Shown piece after piece: positions 62,196-64,000 of a stretch of DNA of 64,000 bases. The stretch spans positions 4,070-68,069 of the forward strand of contig DDQN01000003.1 in assembly GCA_002342685.1 (NCBI GenBank), given 5' to 3'. Origin of the DNA: Vibrio sp. UBA2441 (GTDB lineage Bacteria; Pseudomonadota; Gammaproteobacteria; Enterobacterales; Vibrionaceae). The stretch's first letter is position 1, and every line of letters begins with the position of its first letter. Made by a program: the position numbers and the translations under genes. The notes beneath the pieces were generated by a model. It was given only the letters and a program-made list of their open reading frames with translations. It was not told the DNA's origin and made no database searches.

Positions 62196-63557
62196 ATGAT
62201 CACACATATCAGCCCCGCAGGCAGCATGGATCTACTGTCTCAGTTAGAAGTAAAGCGGCTTAAAAACGAAGCGACTAGCGATCTCTATCAGCTCTATAGA
62301 AACTGTACTTTAGCGGTACTGAACTCAGGTAGCCATACCGATAATTCTAAAGAGCTACTTGATAAACACAAAGATTTTGACGTTGAGGTGGTTAGCCGGG
62401 AGCGAGGTATAAAGCTCGATCTCACCAACCCTCCAGAGGAGGCATTTGTTGATGGCACGATTATCAAAGGAATTCAGGAACATCTTTTCTCCGTATTAAG
62501 AGACATTGTCTACGTCAATATGCACGTGGCTCAAATGCACAGAGAAAACCAGAACGATCCAACCCACATCACCAACCTCGTTTTTGCTATATTGCGTAAC
62601 GCAGGTGCTCTTCATCCTGGAATAGAACCAAACTTAGTAGTTTGTTGGGGCGGACACTCTATTAATCCTGTCGAATATCAGTACACAAGAGAAGTTGGAC
62701 ACGAATTAGGCCTAAGAGAATTAAATATTTGTACCGGGTGTGGCCCGGGGGCCATGGAAGGACCAATGAAAGGTGCCGCTATCGGTCACGCTAAACAGCG
62801 ATACGATGAACAACGCTATATCGGCCTAACAGAGCCATCTATAATTGCAGCAGAACCACCAAACCCCATCGTTAATGAACTCATCATTATGCCTGATATT
62901 GAAAAGCGTCTGGAAGCTTTCGTGCGCATGGCTCATGGCATTGTGATATTCCCCGGAGGACCAGGAACCGCAGAAGAATTGTTATACATTCTTGGTATCA
63001 TGATGCACCCGGATAATAAAGAGCAACCTCTTCCTATTGTGCTGACAGGGCCTAAAGAGAGCGAAGCCTATTTCCGTTCCATAGATACATTCATTGGTGA
63101 AACCTTAGGTAAAGAAGCACAAGCGCATTACCAAATCGTTGTAGATGACCCCGCAACAGCAGCACAGATCATTAAAGGCGGCATTCCCGAAGTCCGTGAA
63201 CAACGAAAACTCACTGAAGATGCCTATAGCTACAACTGGTCATTAAAAGTCCCTCCTGAGTTTCAGATCCCGTTTGAGCCAACTCACGAGAGCATGGCGA
63301 ACCTTGACCTACATATGCAGCAACCTACTGAGTTGTTAGCATCAAACCTACGTAAGGCGTTCTCTGGTATCGTGGCAGGTAACGTCAAAGCTGAAGGCAT
63401 AAGAGAAATAGAAAAATCCGGTCCTTTTGTTATTAATGGCGACCCTGAATTAATGGAGAAGATGGACAAGCTACTTAATGATTTTGTGTCGCAGCAGAGA
63501 ATGAAGCTACCGGGTTCAGAATATATCCCTTGTTACAAGATAGTGGATAGGGAGTGA
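62196..63557 (+). CDS. ppnN: pyrimidine/purine-5'-nucleotide nucleosidase PpnN
   Basis: A 453-residue LOG-family enzyme (E. coli YgdH/PpnN 454) cleaving nucleoside monophosphates to base and ribose 5-phosphate, a (p)ppGpp-controlled salvage step in E. coli. The catalytic LOG motif is PGGPGTAEELLYILG near residue 254, preceded by TGCGPGAMEGPMKGAA. The N-terminal PpnN regulatory domain (about 1-130) and C-terminal flap are present. AAGGAGG precedes the ATG at good spacing. In E. coli it follows queF nearby. Confidence 0.96.
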   Translation: MITHISPAGSMDLLSQLEVKRLKNEATSDLYQLYRNCTLAVLNSGSHTDNSKELLDKHKDFDVEVVSRERGIKLDLTNPPEEAFVDGTIIKGIQEHLFSVLRDIVYVNMHVAQMHRENQNDPTHITNLVFAILRNAGALHPGIEPNLVVCWGGHSINPVEYQYTREVGHELGLRELNICTGCGPGAMEGPMKGAAIGHAKQRYDEQRYIGLTEPSIIAAEPPNPIVNELIIMPDIEKRLEAFVRMAHGIVIFPGGPGTAEELLYILGIMMHPDNKEQPLPIVLTGPKESEAYFRSIDTFIGETLGKEAQAHYQIVVDDPATAAQIIKGGIPEVREQRKLTEDAYSYNWSLKVPPEFQIPFEPTHESMANLDLHMQQPTELLASNLRKAFSGIVAGNVKAEGIREIEKSGPFVINGDPELMEKMDKLLNDFVSQQRMKLPGSEYIPCYKIVDRE

Positions 63558-63740
63558 TCAATAGCGGGTGATAGGTAATAGTAACAGGTAACGGGTAACA
63601 GGCTACGGGCTACGGGCTACGGGCTACGGATTATGTCGCTTATTAATTATAGTGTTACAAGTAGTCAATTCATGCTTTTTATTTTTACATCTATTACCTA
63701 TCGCCCATCTCCTATTACCCGTCATCTATTGCCTATTGCC
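63556..63740. repeat. heptanucleotide-repeat element after ppnN
   Basis: G-rich heptamers on the left (GGGTGAT, AGGTAAT, GGTAACG, then four GGCTACG) and C-rich ones on the right (ATTACCT, ATCGCCC, ATTACCC, ATTGCCT, ATTGCCC). GGTGATAGGTAATAG is mirrored by CTATTACCTATCGCC with one mismatch. About 70 bp of AT-rich sequence lies between. The element starts right at the ppnN stop. Confidence 0.8.
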
Positions 63741-64000
63741 CAAAATCAGATTCCGGATATTTCATTCCTCAATCGGAATGACAAATCCACATTTAGTAAT
63801 CCGGTTATCGGTCACCCGTAATCCCATTACCCATCACCTATTGCCCAAAACCAGATTCCGGATATTTCATTCCTCAATTCCGGAATGACAAATCCACATT
63901 AAGTAATCCGGTTATCGGTCACCCGTAATCCCATTACCCATCACCTATTGCCTATTGCCCAAAACCAGATTCCGGATATTTCATTCCTCAATTCCGGAAT
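63741..64000. repeat. tandem repeat of about 105/114 bp, cut by window end
   Basis: Three copies begin CAAAAYCAGATTCCGGATA at 63741, 63846 and 63960; the third is truncated. Each contains an inverted ATTCCGG ... CCGGAAT pair and ends in CCCATTACCCATCACC heptamers. Copy two is longer by 9 bp: one extra heptamer (CCTATTG) plus 2 bp. No gene is visible in 63558-64000. Confidence 0.85.

Noticed and set aside
63633..63888. Two small plus-strand reading frames in the right-end repeats
   Set aside because: They are translations of the heptamer and tandem repeats, lack ribosome-binding sites and have repetitive content.
63556..64000. CRISPR or integron (VCR/attC) array at the right edge
   Set aside because: Repeats are heptamers plus a 105/114-bp tandem unit, with no cassettes, no integrase and no attC core pattern that I could see.
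1..64000. Prophage, defence island, toxin-antitoxin pair, insertion sequence, tRNA or rRNA
   Set aside because: I looked for integrases, transposases, restriction and abortive-infection motifs, toxin-size gene pairs and tRNA-like cloverleafs and saw none I can support; the window is core chromosome.

Overview
The window is a stretch of core chromosome from a gammaproteobacterium, most likely a member of the Vibrionaceae. I infer this from protein-by-protein resemblance and from gene content: DUF2956, DUF2897, DUF2066, DUF2069, DUF3461, DUF3549, DUF3301 and DUF2310 proteins interleaved with blocks ordered as in E. coli. Codon use and composition look uniform (low-to-mid 40s percent GC by eye). 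I see no prophage, insertion sequence, CRISPR array, integron, tRNA or rRNA. Almost every base is assigned to a recognisable gene, so the unusual material lies in spacers.

Layout. (1) 1-16300: cell-wall lysine and purine/pyrimidine genes with envelope quality control (DUF2919 fragment, DUF2956, winged helix, ArsC-like, dapE, M15 peptidase, bamC, dapA, gcvR, bcp, perM, TusA-like, bepA, arsC, DUF2066, uraA, upp, purMN). It has near-consensus PurR operators before uraA and purM. (2) 16400-27400: gmhA-yafJ, dnaQ with a TIGR03503 gene, rnhA, a methyltransferase, gloB, mltD, a YIP1 protein, a YafD-like phosphatase-fold protein, glnB, a cytochrome c and tilS. (3) 27555-46922, all minus strand: the large conserved translation / isoprenoid / outer-membrane cluster rpsB-tsf-pyrH-frr-uppS-cdsA-dxr-rseP-bamA-skp-lpxD-fabZ-lpxA-lpxB-rnhB-dnaE-accA. 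Several terminator-like hairpins subdivide it. (4) 47307-51605: map, glnD, DUF3461. (5) 51687-63557: a region syntenic with E. coli truC-yqcC-csrB-syd-queF-ppnN, with extra Vibrio-type genes and a two-gene block (TPR-membrane-degenerate GGDEF protein, then a diguanylate-cyclase-like protein).

The most informative find is a gap of about 650 bases at 54153-54808. It has no protein gene but encodes, on the minus strand, a CsrB-family regulatory RNA of about 390 nt. The RNA carries about 25 GGA motifs, mostly in hairpin loops, with a promoter, a Rho-independent terminator and an upstream 18-bp GacA/UvrY/VarA-type palindrome. This is the Csr (BarA/UvrY or VarS/VarA) switch. The neighbouring cyclic-di-GMP-type proteins are plausible, unproven members of the same regulatory sphere. 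GlnB (PII) and its modifying enzyme GlnD are both in the window.

Two repeat families fill spacers. One is a heptanucleotide family in which G-rich heptamers are followed by inverted C-rich heptamers (about 45035, 55540 and 63556, the last running into a 105/114-bp tandem repeat cut by the window end). The other is a dispersed MITE-like element with CCAAGT-type ends (5585, 8265, 16297, 17862, 25618, 27509, 62018). I found no wholly new multi-gene system; the repeats and the degenerate GGDEF pair are the best leads.
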